A stretch of DNA of 64,000 nucleotides from Phycisphaera sp. (GCA_020639255.1 JACKGZ010000002.1:186001-250000); one strand, 5' to 3'; positions 36,468 to 45,766 are shown, counted from the stretch's first letter. The notes: generated from the letters alone by a model not told the origin. Numbers and translations: made by a program.

Positions 36468-38148
36468 TCGCTTCGGGCTTCTGCCGAAGATGCTCGGGCA
36501 CGGTGGTCTTCCACGTCTCGGCGGCTCTGGCGCGATCCGGATCTGTGAGACTCACGGTTGAAACAATGACAGGCACGTAGCCGAGTTTGGCCAGCGCGCT
36601 CGCGTCGGATTGCACACGGGCCGCAGAGATGTTGCCCGGTCGGATGCGCTGGATCTCGGAGTATCGGAAGTACGCCCACGACTCGTGCCCGGGCAGCAGG
36701 AAGTCGGCGAGATAGTGGGGCGTCGTCAGCTTGTGGAAATCGCGGTCGTTCCGCGCGTTCTTGTTGGCGGTATAGGCGATCATGAATCCCGGCGCGTCAA
36801 CCTGGATGAAGTCGGCGCACATGGGCTCGGCGACGAAGGTGATGCTCGGGTAGACGCGGCGCATCGCGCGGATGAGCCGGCGCTGATCCCACGCTGGGAC
36901 GAGCCAGTGGTTGAGGCCGTCGAGACCGATGAGCGTCGCGCCCGCCCGGTGCGCCATGGCGAGCTGGCGGGCGATGTCACGCAGGTGATCGCGGCTTTCG
37001 AGGTCGAGGGGTTCGAGCTTCTCGGGATCCCACGAGCCCGCGTGCTGCGTGGCGCGTCCCCACCAGAGGCCGAGCTGCGTGCCCGTGCGCGAGAGTGTCG
37101 AGAGCTGGGGATACGTCGTGCGGAGCAGCGGCACATCGTCCCATCCGAGCGTGAACTGTGGCGGGTAGTTGAGGTCGGGGTGCTTGTTGTACAGGCCGCT
37201 AGGCGCCCAGAGCATGACACGCCGGAAGCCCTCTTTCGCACGGATGTAGTTCATAAATGGGCCGAAGCCGTTGAGGTCGGGGCGTGTCGACTTGTCGCCC
37301 AGAAAGCCGCGCGGGTTGTCGCTGCGGATCGCGCTGGCGTTGGCGACCTCGCAGGCGAGAACCGCGTCGGGGTTGCGTGTGTAGCTCACTGTGCCGAACT
37401 GCATCTGGAAGTATTCGCGGTAGGGAAGGAGTGTTTCGAGCCAGTCCTGGGCGTCGGTGACGGATCTCGGACGCCTTGTGCGCTTCATCGTGCGAACGGC
37501 GACCGTGTAGGTGCGCTCTTCACCCGGCGCGAGCGAGGCTGGGTAGGGCAACGCGGTGTTGACATTGTTGTAGGGCGGCTGAGAGAGATCGAACGAGACG
37601 GTCCAGCCCTCGGCGCCAGCGGGCCCGTGGAACACGCCGCCGGCCTTGCTCACGCCGACGAGCACGTCGTGCTTGTACTCGGTGACCGGGTAGAGCAGGC
37701 TGACACCAATGGCGACGTCGTTGTTCATGAGCACAGCAACTGGGCTGAACGCCTCGGACGGGTATCGCCAGGCCTGCGAGGTGTAGCCCTTGTGCGTCGT
37801 TTCGACGAGCGTCGAGCCGCGATGGACGTTGAGGTATGTGACTTCGGGGCCGAGCGCGAGCGCGCCGATGGTCAATCGAGCGAGCGGCTGGGGCGTGGCT
37901 TTGGTGTTGCGGTACGTGCAGACGAGGTCGTAGCCGGTATCGCCGAATCGGACGGTTCTGATCTCGGGGAGGATCGAGGTCTCTTCGCGCTGAATGCCCG
38001 CGATCGCCATGGTGCGGGGTTCGATGACAGCCTTGCCGTCGATGGTGATGGTCGGGCCTTGCCGCGAGGCGTCCGGTGTCGAGAGCTGCGCCCGAGCGGT
38101 TGTGGGCAGGAGCACGGCAATGAGTGCAAGCAAGACAAAGCGTTTCAT
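36451..38148 (-). CDS. Exported protein, possible TIM-barrel glycoside hydrolase
   Basis: 565 residues. Signal peptide (MKRFVLLALIAVLLPTTARA). The N-terminal half is beta-rich; the C-terminal half reads like a TIM barrel: RRVMLWAPSGL, LGLWWGRATQHAG, ATLIGLDGLNHWLVPAWDQR and ITFVAEPM at successive strand ends. Asp in LIGLDG and Glu in FVAEPM are candidate catalytic residues, as in retaining alpha-galactosidase-like folds. I cannot name a family, so the hydrolase role is inference, though it suits a polysaccharide locus. A short 53-base gap separates it from the divergent EEP gene. Confidence 0.65.
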   Translation of the reverse strand: MKRFVLLALIAVLLPTTARAQLSTPDASRQGPTITIDGKAVIEPRTMAIAGIQREETSILPEIRTVRFGDTGYDLVCTYRNTKATPQPLARLTIGALALGPEVTYLNVHRGSTLVETTHKGYTSQAWRYPSEAFSPVAVLMNNDVAIGVSLLYPVTEYKHDVLVGVSKAGGVFHGPAGAEGWTVSFDLSQPPYNNVNTALPYPASLAPGEERTYTVAVRTMKRTRRPRSVTDAQDWLETLLPYREYFQMQFGTVSYTRNPDAVLACEVANASAIRSDNPRGFLGDKSTRPDLNGFGPFMNYIRAKEGFRRVMLWAPSGLYNKHPDLNYPPQFTLGWDDVPLLRTTYPQLSTLSRTGTQLGLWWGRATQHAGSWDPEKLEPLDLESRDHLRDIARQLAMAHRAGATLIGLDGLNHWLVPAWDQRRLIRAMRRVYPSITFVAEPMCADFIQVDAPGFMIAYTANKNARNDRDFHKLTTPHYLADFLLPGHESWAYFRYSEIQRIRPGNISAARVQSDASALAKLGYVPVIVSTVSLTDPDRARAAETWKTTVPEHLRQKPEAIRADP

Positions 38149-38201
38149 CTTGAATTGTAGGGCTGAGCAACGAGAGCCCTGTTGCGAGATATCCTGATGC
38201 C

Positions 38202-39251
38202 GTGCGCGAAGTTCCCGAGAAGCCTGCTCGTCATCGGTCGGTGACCATTGCTGTGTGGTGCATGGCCTCGTGCGCGGCGGTCTGGGCGTGCGTGGTGTGG
38301 ACGCCGGCGGCCTTCGCGGATCGGGCCGCGAGCGGTGAGCTGGGGACATGGTTCTGGGTAATCGATGTTTGCGCTTCGCTTGCATCTCAGTCCGTGGTTC
38401 CGGTCGCGGCTGTCGCGTTCTTGATTCTGCTGCTTCGCCGATGGATTGCGTTTGGTGCGGTGCTTGTATCGCTGATCGCCGTGGTGCTTCTGCCTCTCTC
38501 GGAGCCGAGGCTCGGCAGAGTCCGGGCTCGCGAGAGCGCGGTGCGGATTGTGATCTACAACGCCAAAACGAGTTCGGGGGCCGTGGAGGCGAAGAACGAG
38601 CTCGTGCGATCGGCCGATGCGGATGTGATCGCGATGCTCGAGGCGCCCATCGACTTTGTCGGTCGATATCTGGGCGGGGAAATGCTGGACGGGTACGCGT
38701 CGGTGTGGCATCCAAAGGGGCCGTGGTCGGGGTGTCCGCTCTTGGTGAGCCGGTTGCCGATGGAGGAGCACGGCTTGGATCTCGCGGAGATCCGGCGTCG
38801 GCTCTGGGATCATCTTTATCTGCTTGAGATCGTGCGCACGCCGGCGGGAGATGTGGCTGTGGTACTGATGCACGCGCGGAGCCCGCGTCGTGCGTGGCGT
38901 TGGGGTTCGGGGCTCGAGCAGCTGCAGGCCGCGGCGGACATTGTGCGCGAGATCGGCGAGCAGACCGGCTTGCCTGTGGTTGTGCTGGGCGATTTCAACA
39001 GCACGCCGACCTCGGTGCGCGGACGTGCGTTCGCGGATCGGAGCGGGCTCGTCCGGGCTAAGCCTGGGTTGATGCCGAGCGGGACGTATCCGTCCTGGGC
39101 GCCGAGCGCACTGGGGCTCGCGATCGACGGCGTGTACGCCTCGCCCGGCGTGCGAGTGGCGCGGTGGGAGCCGATCGGCTCGGCGGGCTCGGATCATCGG
39201 GCGCTGGTTATCGAACTCGTGCTCGATCAGCCCGCGTCTGTATCGGAGTAG
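38202..39251 (+). CDS. Membrane-anchored endonuclease/exonuclease/phosphatase-family protein
   Basis: 349 residues from a GTG start. About three membrane segments occupy the first 105 residues (VTIAVWCMASCAAVWACVVW, then AVAFLILLL and VLVSLIAVVLLPL). The remainder is an EEP domain facing outward: IVIYNAKTSSG at the start, DADVIAMLEA with the metal-binding Glu, VVVLGDFNSTP with the Asp-x-Asn motif, and GSDHRALV at the end. Families with this layout include secreted phosphodiesterases and nucleases. The substrate is unknown. The 3' end overlaps the convergent polymerase gene by 25 bases. Confidence 0.82.
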   Translation: MREVPEKPARHRSVTIAVWCMASCAAVWACVVWTPAAFADRAASGELGTWFWVIDVCASLASQSVVPVAAVAFLILLLRRWIAFGAVLVSLIAVVLLPLSEPRLGRVRARESAVRIVIYNAKTSSGAVEAKNELVRSADADVIAMLEAPIDFVGRYLGGEMLDGYASVWHPKGPWSGCPLLVSRLPMEEHGLDLAEIRRRLWDHLYLLEIVRTPAGDVAVVLMHARSPRRAWRWGSGLEQLQAAADIVREIGEQTGLPVVVLGDFNSTPTSVRGRAFADRSGLVRAKPGLMPSGTYPSWAPSALGLAIDGVYASPGVRVARWEPIGSAGSDHRALVIELVLDQPASVSE

Positions 39252-40642
39252 GCGGCCGCGAGCTCGGGGTCGTAGTAGTGCGCGTGCTGTTCGTGCTCGT
39301 CCGCGTACGGGTCTTCCTCGATGCGAGCGAGGTCGTCTACGGTGATGAGCCCGGCCATCTTGAGTATCTTGGCAACCACGATGAGCATGATGAGTGCGCC
39401 GAGAACGCCGACGGTGAACTCGTACGAGAAGTTGGCGGCTTCGCCTCTGGGTATGCCGATCAGATTGCCGAGCGACGAGCCGATGGGCAGCGCGATGAAC
39501 GGCTGCGTCGGTGCGCGCTCGAGGATGGCGTCGAAGTAGCGGACGAAAAGTCCGAAGACGGCCGCGTAAACAATGAGCGCGTAGAAGCCGCCTTCGGCGG
39601 CGGCGTGCCCGAGCAAGCCCGGTCCGATCGAGAAGCCGTCGGGCACACCGGGGATGCCGGCGTCTCGCCAGGCGACCGTCGCGAGCGGCTCGGGTTTCTC
39701 GGGCCAGAGCGCGCGGGGGACAGAGAAAACGACGAAATACTTGATTGAGTGCAGGTGCTTGTAGTCGTAGTACTCGGGGTAGATCTCCATGAGGTGCATG
39801 GACCATGCGGCGCATTCCTGCCCGGAGACGAGGTCCATGAGACCGGCCTTGGTGTCGGCGTTGATCATGGCGGTGAGTCGTGCGACGCCGCCGGCTTCGG
39901 TGCCCTGAAACTGACCGCGCACGGCGGTGTACTTGGCGACGAGGACGACGGGGATGAGTCCGAAGACCCCGGCGTAGAGAACCACGCGCGCCGGTTGGAG
40001 ACCACGCCAGCGTGAGTAATACGTGCCCCACGCGAGACAGCCCGTGATGGCGACGATCGGACGCCGGCCGTAGAAGCCCGCCAGATTGATGATGAGCGCC
40101 GCGATCAGAACGCCGAACATGAGCGCGGCGGCCGCGGGGTTCAGCGGGCGACGCACCCAGATCCATGCACCTAGGCCCGCGGCGACGGCGGCCGTGGACA
40201 AACCGATGTGCGTTGTCCACACCGAGACGTACGGGATGAGCACTGTGAACCGGAGAATCAGCGCGAGGCCGAGCAGAGCGAACGCAAAGATCCAGAGCAC
40301 GGGCTCTCTGGGCGTGCCCTTGACAAGCGGCGTGAATCGAGCGAGTCGTTTGGCGCCGAACCCCCAGCGGTAGCAGGCGAGAAAGACGATCTCAAAGATG
40401 ATGATCCAGAGCAGATACTGGCCGGCGATGGCGTTCTGATCGCTGACGGTGATCTCGGGCGCGTAGCTGGCGGGGTTGGCGATCGTGATGACGCCGCTGG
40501 TGACCTGATAGATCGTGAATCCGAAGAGGAAGAAGTTGCGGCAGGTCATCAGCTCGGCCTTGCCGAGCATGTACGGCACGACCACGATCGCCGCGTTGAT
40601 GAACGCGATGAGGATCAGTGCGTATTTGACGATTTCGACCAT
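39227..40642 (-). CDS. Wzy-like polysaccharide polymerase
   Basis: 471 residues with about twelve hydrophobic segments and a large polar loop around residues 250-345 (ECAAWSMHLMEIYPEYYDY, FSVPRALWPEKPEP), the layout of O-antigen or oligosaccharide repeat-unit polymerases. The loop motif PRALWPEKP is typical of this group. Wzy proteins join repeat units on the periplasmic face. A histidine- and acid-rich cytoplasmic tail follows. It is 15 bases downstream of a glycosyltransferase gene, so it is the third gene of a three-gene operon with the acyltransferase and glycosyltransferase. Confidence 0.8.
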   Translation of the reverse strand: MVEIVKYALILIAFINAAIVVVPYMLGKAELMTCRNFFLFGFTIYQVTSGVITIANPASYAPEITVSDQNAIAGQYLLWIIIFEIVFLACYRWGFGAKRLARFTPLVKGTPREPVLWIFAFALLGLALILRFTVLIPYVSVWTTHIGLSTAAVAAGLGAWIWVRRPLNPAAAALMFGVLIAALIINLAGFYGRRPIVAITGCLAWGTYYSRWRGLQPARVVLYAGVFGLIPVVLVAKYTAVRGQFQGTEAGGVARLTAMINADTKAGLMDLVSGQECAAWSMHLMEIYPEYYDYKHLHSIKYFVVFSVPRALWPEKPEPLATVAWRDAGIPGVPDGFSIGPGLLGHAAAEGGFYALIVYAAVFGLFVRYFDAILERAPTQPFIALPIGSSLGNLIGIPRGEAANFSYEFTVGVLGALIMLIVVAKILKMAGLITVDDLARIEEDPYADEHEQHAHYYDPELAAAYSDTDAG

Positions 40643-40657
40643 GCGGAGCTGTTTTCG

Positions 40658-41836
40658 TTATCGGGCGATCGTGCGGGCGGCTACTTCGTACAACGAAGCG
40701 TATCGACCCGAAACCACCTCGGGATCAAGGTTGGTCAGGACCCAATCCCGGCCTTTCTGGCCCATTTCGCGCCCACGGGGCTCGTCTTCCAGCAGTTCGG
40801 CGATGGCGTTTGCGAAGGCCTCGGCGGTCTGCTCGGCGATGAGCGTCGAGCCCGAAGCTTCGAGCTCGGGCCAGGTGTCGACGCCCCGGGTCGTGATCGC
40901 CGGGACGCTGCAGGCCAGGGCCTCGGGCAGCACGAAGCCGAAGTTCTCCTGGCTCGTGGGCAGGGCGAAGACATTGGCGGCCTGATACAGACTCAGCTTC
41001 TGGGCGCCCTTGACCATGCCGAGCATACGGACGCGACCCCCGAGGTTGTTCGATGCGATCTGCTGCTTGATGCGGTTTGTGTACTCCTCGTCGCCCGTGC
41101 CGGCGATGAGGAACTGTGCATCGACGCCGCGATCGGCCAGGAGCTTGGCCGCGTCGACGAGGACGTGCACGCCCTTCTTGACGTGCACGCGGCTCAGGAA
41201 CAGTACGACCGGTTTGGCCGCGTCGATGTCGAACGCCTGGCGGGCGAGTTCGGGGCCGGGCAATTCGCGATAGGGCTCGATGTCGAAAACGAGCGGGACG
41301 ACGATGCCCCTGCCCTTCGGGTACCAGCGCTTGGACTGCGTGAGCTCGGCCTCGGCGGTGCAGTGGACCGCGGCTGCTTTCTCGAGCATGGTGCACGCGC
41401 CGAGCGCGAGGTAGAGGCGTTTCTTGAGCGATCGCTGCGACATCGACCAGTCGTCGAGCATGCCGTGGATGCTGACGACGTAGGGGACGCCCAGTTCTCG
41501 GCAGAGCTTGGCGGCGGGGATGTTGCTGGGTTCCCAGGGTGTGTGGAAGTGGACCGCGTCGCACGATTTGAAGAGCCGCGTGAGCAGCTTGATGGAATGA
41601 GGCGTGAGCTTGCCGAGGCGCGCCGGCGGGTCGATTTTGAGGATGCGTGGCGTGTCGGGGTTGCCGTTGTCCCAATCCTTGGGCGCGTCGGTGGTGTCCC
41701 ACGTAGCGAGGGTGATGTCGTGCCCGTGCTTTGACATCTCGCCCGCGAGGTCGAGGACCGCGCGGACGACGCCGCCCTGTTCGAGTCGGAAGGGCGGCGC
41801 GAGGTGCGCGACTTTGAGCGGCTTTGTGGGACTCAC
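40658..41836 (-). CDS. GT4-family glycosyltransferase
   Basis: 392 residues with the GT-B fold. N-terminal domain opens VAHLAPPFRLEQGGVVRAVL, with HFHTPWEPSNIP in the middle; the C-terminal nucleotide-sugar domain includes VVLFLSRVHVKKGVHVLVDA, FLIAGTGDEEY, VRMLGMVKGAQK and the family E-x7-E signature in PTSQENFGFVLPEALACSVP. It would extend the lipid-linked glycan in the cytoplasm. The start overlaps the stop of the acyltransferase gene (ATGA), and the polymerase gene follows closely. Confidence 0.92.
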   Translation of the reverse strand: MSPTKPLKVAHLAPPFRLEQGGVVRAVLDLAGEMSKHGHDITLATWDTTDAPKDWDNGNPDTPRILKIDPPARLGKLTPHSIKLLTRLFKSCDAVHFHTPWEPSNIPAAKLCRELGVPYVVSIHGMLDDWSMSQRSLKKRLYLALGACTMLEKAAAVHCTAEAELTQSKRWYPKGRGIVVPLVFDIEPYRELPGPELARQAFDIDAAKPVVLFLSRVHVKKGVHVLVDAAKLLADRGVDAQFLIAGTGDEEYTNRIKQQIASNNLGGRVRMLGMVKGAQKLSLYQAANVFALPTSQENFGFVLPEALACSVPAITTRGVDTWPELEASGSTLIAEQTAEAFANAIAELLEDEPRGREMGQKGRDWVLTNLDPEVVSGRYASLYEVAARTIAR

Positions 41837-42447
41837 GGCGTTTGCTCGGCGGGCTGGTCTTTGAAGGGCGGGCGCTCGGCGATCGGCTTGGCGGGGTTGC
41901 CGCCGAAGATGGTCCAGGGCGCAAGGTCTTTGAACGCGGCTCCGCGTGCGCCGAGGATGACGCCGTCACCGACGGTGATGCCCGGCCCGACGAACGCGTC
42001 GGCGGCGATCCAGACGTCGTCGCCGATGGTGATGGTGGGGCGGATCAGGGGCATGGTGCGCGTGGTGTAGTCGTGCGTGCCGGCGCAGAGGTGGGCGCCC
42101 TGGCTGATCGTGGTGCGGCGGCCGATGGTGATGGGCCCGAGGTTGTAGACGATCGAGCGGTCGCCGAGCGAGGCGAAGTCGAGCATGGTGAGGTTCCACG
42201 GGATCTCGATGTGCGCGGATGGGCGGATGTAGCAGGAGCGCCCGATCTTGGCGCCGAAGAGTCGCAGGAGCGAACGCCGGTAGCCGTGCCAGGTGTGGAA
42301 GCTGAAGCGGAAGAGGACGGATCCGACGAGCATCCAGAGGACTCGACCGAGCTTTTCCTTGGTGGACCACGGGCTGACCTGGGCCGCGGCGAAGGTGTCG
42401 TTCGCGGCGGCCTGATCGGCGTGGGTGTGGTCGGCGGGCTCGGTCAT
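41833..42447 (-). CDS. Sugar O-acyltransferase, left-handed beta-helix type
   Basis: 204 residues. The C-terminal part has hexapeptide repeats (ITIGRRTTISQGAHLCAGTH, PTITIGDDVWIAADAFV, VTVGDGVILGARGAAF) ending GNPAKPIAERP, the hallmark of WcaF/LpxA-type acetyltransferases; His in CAGTHDY is the usual catalytic residue. The N-terminal 50 residues form a helical region with GYRRSLLRLFGAKIG. It would O-acetylate the polysaccharide. First gene of the acyltransferase-glycosyltransferase-polymerase operon, divergent from a GT2 gene 57 bases away. Confidence 0.92.
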   Translation of the reverse strand: MTEPADHTHADQAAANDTFAAAQVSPWSTKEKLGRVLWMLVGSVLFRFSFHTWHGYRRSLLRLFGAKIGRSCYIRPSAHIEIPWNLTMLDFASLGDRSIVYNLGPITIGRRTTISQGAHLCAGTHDYTTRTMPLIRPTITIGDDVWIAADAFVGPGITVGDGVILGARGAAFKDLAPWTIFGGNPAKPIAERPPFKDQPAEQTP

Positions 42448-42504
42448 GGTCGTGATTCTAGGGAATGGTTGAACCGGGCGCGGGCTGCTCCGCTATGCTC
42501 GGGC

Positions 42505-43389
42505 ATGGACGCTTCGACGCAGAAATCGGGGACCAATCACGTATCGGCCGGCGGGTTCCCCGTCAGTGTGATGATCCTGACGAAAGACGAAGAGATCAAT
42601 ATTCAGGCGTGCCTGGAGACGGTCGGGTTCTCGGACGATGTGGTGGTTTTCGACAGCCACTCGACGGACCGTACGGTCGAGATCGCCGAGACGTTCGACA
42701 ACGTGCGTGTGATCAAGCGCCCCTTCGACAACTGGTCGGCGCACCAGAATTGGGCGGTGGCGAACATCGACTTCAGGCACCCGTGGGTGCTGTACATCGA
42801 CGCGGACGAGCGCGTGGACGACGAGATGCGCGAAGAAGTGATGCGCGTCGCGGACCCGGCCTCGAAGGCCAGCGCGTTCCGGATGCGCCGCAAGGACATG
42901 TTCATGGGGCGCTGGCTGAGGCACGCCCAGATCTATCCGACGTGGTTCACGCGGATGTTCCGCCCGTCCAAGATCCGCTACGAGCGGCTCGTGAACCCGA
43001 TCGCGGTGGTCGACGGGCCGACCGAAGACCTCAAGTGCCACATCATGCACTACCCGTTCAGCAAGGGCGTGCACCACTGGCTCGAACGCCACAACAGCTA
43101 CTCGATGTTCGAGGCCAAAGAACTGATCAAGGTGACGGGTGGCCAGCGGGCGCCGCGGAAGGACATCTTCAGCGGCGACCCGGCGAAGAAGCGGGCGGCG
43201 CTCAAGGACATCTTCTTCACGCTGCCCTTTCGCCCGCAGATCAAGTGGGCGTACTACGTCTTCTGGCGCCGGGCGTTTCTGGACGGCAAGGCCGGCATGA
43301 TCTACTCGCGGCTGCAGTACATGTACGAGTACATGATCGTGTTCAAGGCGCGCGAGCTGCGGATGAAAGAGAAGGGCGAGCAGCTCTAG
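42505..43389 (+). CDS. GT2-family glycosyltransferase
   Basis: 294 residues with the GT-A fold. VSVMILTKDEEINIQACLET opens the domain, VVVFDSHSTDRTVEIAE follows, and VLYIDADERVDDE supplies the DxD-type metal motif. The C-terminal half (LRHAQIYPTWFTRMFR, HIMHYPFSKGVHHWLERHNS, basic helices) matches WaaE/KdtX-like transferases that add a sugar in lipopolysaccharide or polysaccharide cores. The ATG after GCTCGGGC is the first good start. The last four bases overlap the end of the convergent GT4 gene. Confidence 0.9.
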   Translation: MDASTQKSGTNHVSAGGFPVSVMILTKDEEINIQACLETVGFSDDVVVFDSHSTDRTVEIAETFDNVRVIKRPFDNWSAHQNWAVANIDFRHPWVLYIDADERVDDEMREEVMRVADPASKASAFRMRRKDMFMGRWLRHAQIYPTWFTRMFRPSKIRYERLVNPIAVVDGPTEDLKCHIMHYPFSKGVHHWLERHNSYSMFEAKELIKVTGGQRAPRKDIFSGDPAKKRAALKDIFFTLPFRPQIKWAYYVFWRRAFLDGKAGMIYSRLQYMYEYMIVFKARELRMKEKGEQL

Positions 43390-44654
43390 GATTTTGACTT
43401 GCCCGAGCCGCGTTTTCGCGTGAGCTCTTCGAGCATGTCGATCCAGCGGGCGCAGAGCGTGTCGGCGTCGTACTGCCCGACGAGCGCGTCGCGGGCGTTC
43501 TTGCCCATGCGTTTGCGCCCGATGGAGTCGGAGGCGAGCGAGCGGATGGCCTCGGCCAGGCCCGCGCTGTCGCCCTCGGCGAAGCACATGCCGCTGGCGG
43601 TCTCGGTGATGATGCGGGCGATCTCCGACTCGGGCGAGCCGACGTAGAGGCTGGGCTTGCCGGCCGCCATGACGCCGAACAGCTTGCTCGGGACGATCAT
43701 CCCCTCCATGCCCTCCTTGACGGTCATGAGGTGCACGTCGGCGGCCCCGAGCGAGAGCCCGATGTCGGCGCGCGGGACATAGTCGTAGTACGTCGCGTCC
43801 TTCTCGAGCTTGTATTCCTTGATGTACGCCTCGACGAGCTCGCGCCGCTTGCCCGCGCCGACGAAAACGAAACGCACGGGGATCGCCCGCCCCTTGTCGT
43901 CACGCGGCGGGACCGTGACCACGCGCCGCATCCCGTCGCAGATCGTCTCGTAGTCGTGCGCGATGCCCCAGTTGCCCGAGTACATCACGCAGAACGACTC
44001 GGCCGTGTCGAACTTCTCCCGGTACGGATTCTCCGCACGGCGGACGGGCTCGATGCCGGTGGTGTCCGCCCAGACGGGGATGAACTTCACACGATCTTCG
44101 GGAGCGCCCTTGTCCAAGACGAGCGACTGCATGCAGCGCCCAAGCACGACCGTGACATCGGCGCGCCTGAGCAGCCAGCGATTAAGAGCGTTGAAGAAAC
44201 GCGTGGGCATCGAACTCGGTTTCATGACGCCCGAGGCGACTGCGACGTCGGGGTACATGTCCATGAGCCAGCAGACGCACTTGGACCGACGGAACAGGCG
44301 CGTCAGGATGCCGACCAGTGTGATGAAGGGGGGCGTCGTGAAGCAGACGACAACGTCGGGCTTTTTGAGCGTGAGCGTGCGCAGGGCGGCCCGGACGTAG
44401 AAGAGCCCGAAGTCGAAGGCTCGGGCGGCGATGGACTTCTTGCCGAAGCGGCTCGCGCCGACGCGGTAGACGTGGATGCCGTCGATGGTTTCGCGTTTGG
44501 GGAGTGTCGCCCCGGACTTGCCGTAGATCGATCGCGAGGCGACGACAGAGACGGTGTGCCCGCGGGCGACCAAACGGTCGGCGAGATCCTTGGCCATCTG
44601 CGCGGTGGCGACGACGTCGGGGTGGAAGGCCTGGTTGAGGAGGACAACGTGCAT
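43386..44654 (-). CDS. WbuB-like GT4 glycosyltransferase
   Basis: 422 residues with a GT-B fold. MHVVLLNQAFHPDVVATAQM at the start, DVVVCFTTPPFITLVG in the N-terminal domain, CWLMDMYPDVAVASG, then FCVMYSGNWGIAHDYETI, VRFVFVGAGKRRELVEA and MIVPSKLFGVMAAGKPSLYV in the C-terminal domain. This pattern matches glycosyltransferases of the WbuB/WcaI group, which transfer fucosamine- or fucose-type sugars; GDP-fucose genes lie close by. Three GGGTGAA-type elements and their inverse lie within 70 bases upstream. Confidence 0.9.
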   Translation of the reverse strand: MHVVLLNQAFHPDVVATAQMAKDLADRLVARGHTVSVVASRSIYGKSGATLPKRETIDGIHVYRVGASRFGKKSIAARAFDFGLFYVRAALRTLTLKKPDVVVCFTTPPFITLVGILTRLFRRSKCVCWLMDMYPDVAVASGVMKPSSMPTRFFNALNRWLLRRADVTVVLGRCMQSLVLDKGAPEDRVKFIPVWADTTGIEPVRRAENPYREKFDTAESFCVMYSGNWGIAHDYETICDGMRRVVTVPPRDDKGRAIPVRFVFVGAGKRRELVEAYIKEYKLEKDATYYDYVPRADIGLSLGAADVHLMTVKEGMEGMIVPSKLFGVMAAGKPSLYVGSPESEIARIITETASGMCFAEGDSAGLAEAIRSLASDSIGRKRMGKNARDALVGQYDADTLCARWIDMLEELTRKRGSGKSKS

Positions 44655-44676
44655 CGGTCGGATCTGGGACTCGTTT

Positions 44677-44720
44677 GGGTGAAGCCGGCTGACGGGTGAG
44701 TTTCACCCTGTGCGGGTGAA
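44677..44720. promoter_or_regulatory. Cluster of GGGTGAR elements upstream of glycosyltransferase
   Basis: GGGTGAA (44677), GGGTGAG (44694), the inverse TTCACCC (44702) and GGGTGAA (44714) within 44 bases. The last two form a 7-bp inverted repeat with a 5-base spacer (TTCACCC-TGTGC-GGGTGAA). They sit 23-66 bases upstream of the gene starting at 44654, a normal operator position. Confidence 0.45.
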
Positions 44721-44842
44721 TGGTCAAACCATCGGCGTGATCGGGTGTGTGGTGCAAAGAAATAGGCCAAACCCGGCGTCGTGACGTTTCGATGAAACCG
44801 TACACGGCGTGCTGTGCGGCCCGCTGCGCCGGATCCGGGGAA

Positions 44843-45766
44843 TCAGAGATCGCCAGCCGAGAACGTGTCGCCCGAGCCGAGGTCGCCCGACTCGAATCCC
44901 TTTCGGAACCACCGGACGCGCTGGGCGGATGAGCCGTGGGTGAACGAGTCCGGGACGGCGTAGCCCTGGCTGCGCTTCTGGAGTCGGTCGTCGCCGACGG
45001 CGGCTGCGGCGTTCATGGCTTCTTCGATGTCGCCCGGTTCGAGGATGTTCCATCGCTCCTGCGCATGATGCGCCCAGACCCCCGCGAGGAAGTCGGCCTG
45101 GAGTTCGAGGCGCACAGACAGATCGTTGTACTCCGTCTCAGGGACTCGGCCGTTGGCGGTGTGGACCTGATCGGTCGTCCCGAGAAGGTGCTGGACGTGG
45201 TGTCCTACTTCGTGCGCGAGGACGTAAGCCTGCGCGAAGTCACCCGGCGCGCCGAGCTCGCGCGTGAGCTGGTCGTAGAAGTCGAGGTCGATGTAGATCT
45301 TCTCGTCAGCGGGGCAGTAGAACGGTCCGATCGCGGCGGAGGCGAAGCCGCAACCCGACGAGGTCTGGCCCCGGAAGAGCACGAGCGTGGTGGGGCGGTA
45401 GTTTCGTCCGGCTTGTGCGAAGAGATCGGCCCAAACCTGCTCGGTGTCGGCGAGCACTGTGGCCAGGAACTCGTCGGTTGTGCCGTCGCCCGCGTTCGGG
45501 TCGAGCCCACGGGTGCCCTGCGTGGTGGTGCCGATGTTGGTGCCGGTGCTCGTGAGCACGCTGAGCGGGTTGCCGCCGAGCGCCCAGACCAGGGCCATGA
45601 TGACGAGGATGGTCAGGACACTTCCGCCGCTGAGCGCGACCTTGCCGCCCGGCACGCCCCTTCCCGAAGTACCCATGCGCGGGAACGAGATCGGTCCGAG
45701 GCCGCCGCGGCCTGAGTTTCGGCGGTCTTCGATGTTCGTGCTCTGGCGGCGGCCTTTCCAACGCAT
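44843..45766 (-). CDS. YpfJ-type neutral zinc metallopeptidase
   Basis: 307 residues. A Gly/Arg-rich N-terminus, one membrane segment (GGSVLTILVIMALVWALGG, residues 47-65) and an external protease domain. The zinc motif HEVGHHVQ is at residues 185-192, with LELQADFLAGVW providing the third ligand. SGCGFASAAIGPFYCPADEK and IYIDLDFYDQL upstream, and SFTHGSSAQRVRWF downstream, are signature segments of the YpfJ/KPN_02809 family. The protein is membrane-bound with unknown substrate. GGGAG precedes the start. Its link to the polysaccharide genes is unclear. Confidence 0.92.
   Translation of the reverse strand: MRWKGRRQSTNIEDRRNSGRGGLGPISFPRMGTSGRGVPGGKVALSGGSVLTILVIMALVWALGGNPLSVLTSTGTNIGTTTQGTRGLDPNAGDGTTDEFLATVLADTEQVWADLFAQAGRNYRPTTLVLFRGQTSSGCGFASAAIGPFYCPADEKIYIDLDFYDQLTRELGAPGDFAQAYVLAHEVGHHVQHLLGTTDQVHTANGRVPETEYNDLSVRLELQADFLAGVWAHHAQERWNILEPGDIEEAMNAAAAVGDDRLQKRSQGYAVPDSFTHGSSAQRVRWFRKGFESGDLGSGDTFSAGDL

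Noticed and set aside
36610..38160. Plus-strand frame of 516 codons opposite the TIM-barrel-like gene
   Set aside because: No recognised domain, biased composition, and the opposite strand has a signal peptide and ordered fold motifs.
38145..40220. Minus-strand frame of 691 codons over the EEP and polymerase genes
   Set aside because: Arg/His-rich without domain structure; both real genes have motifs in other frames.
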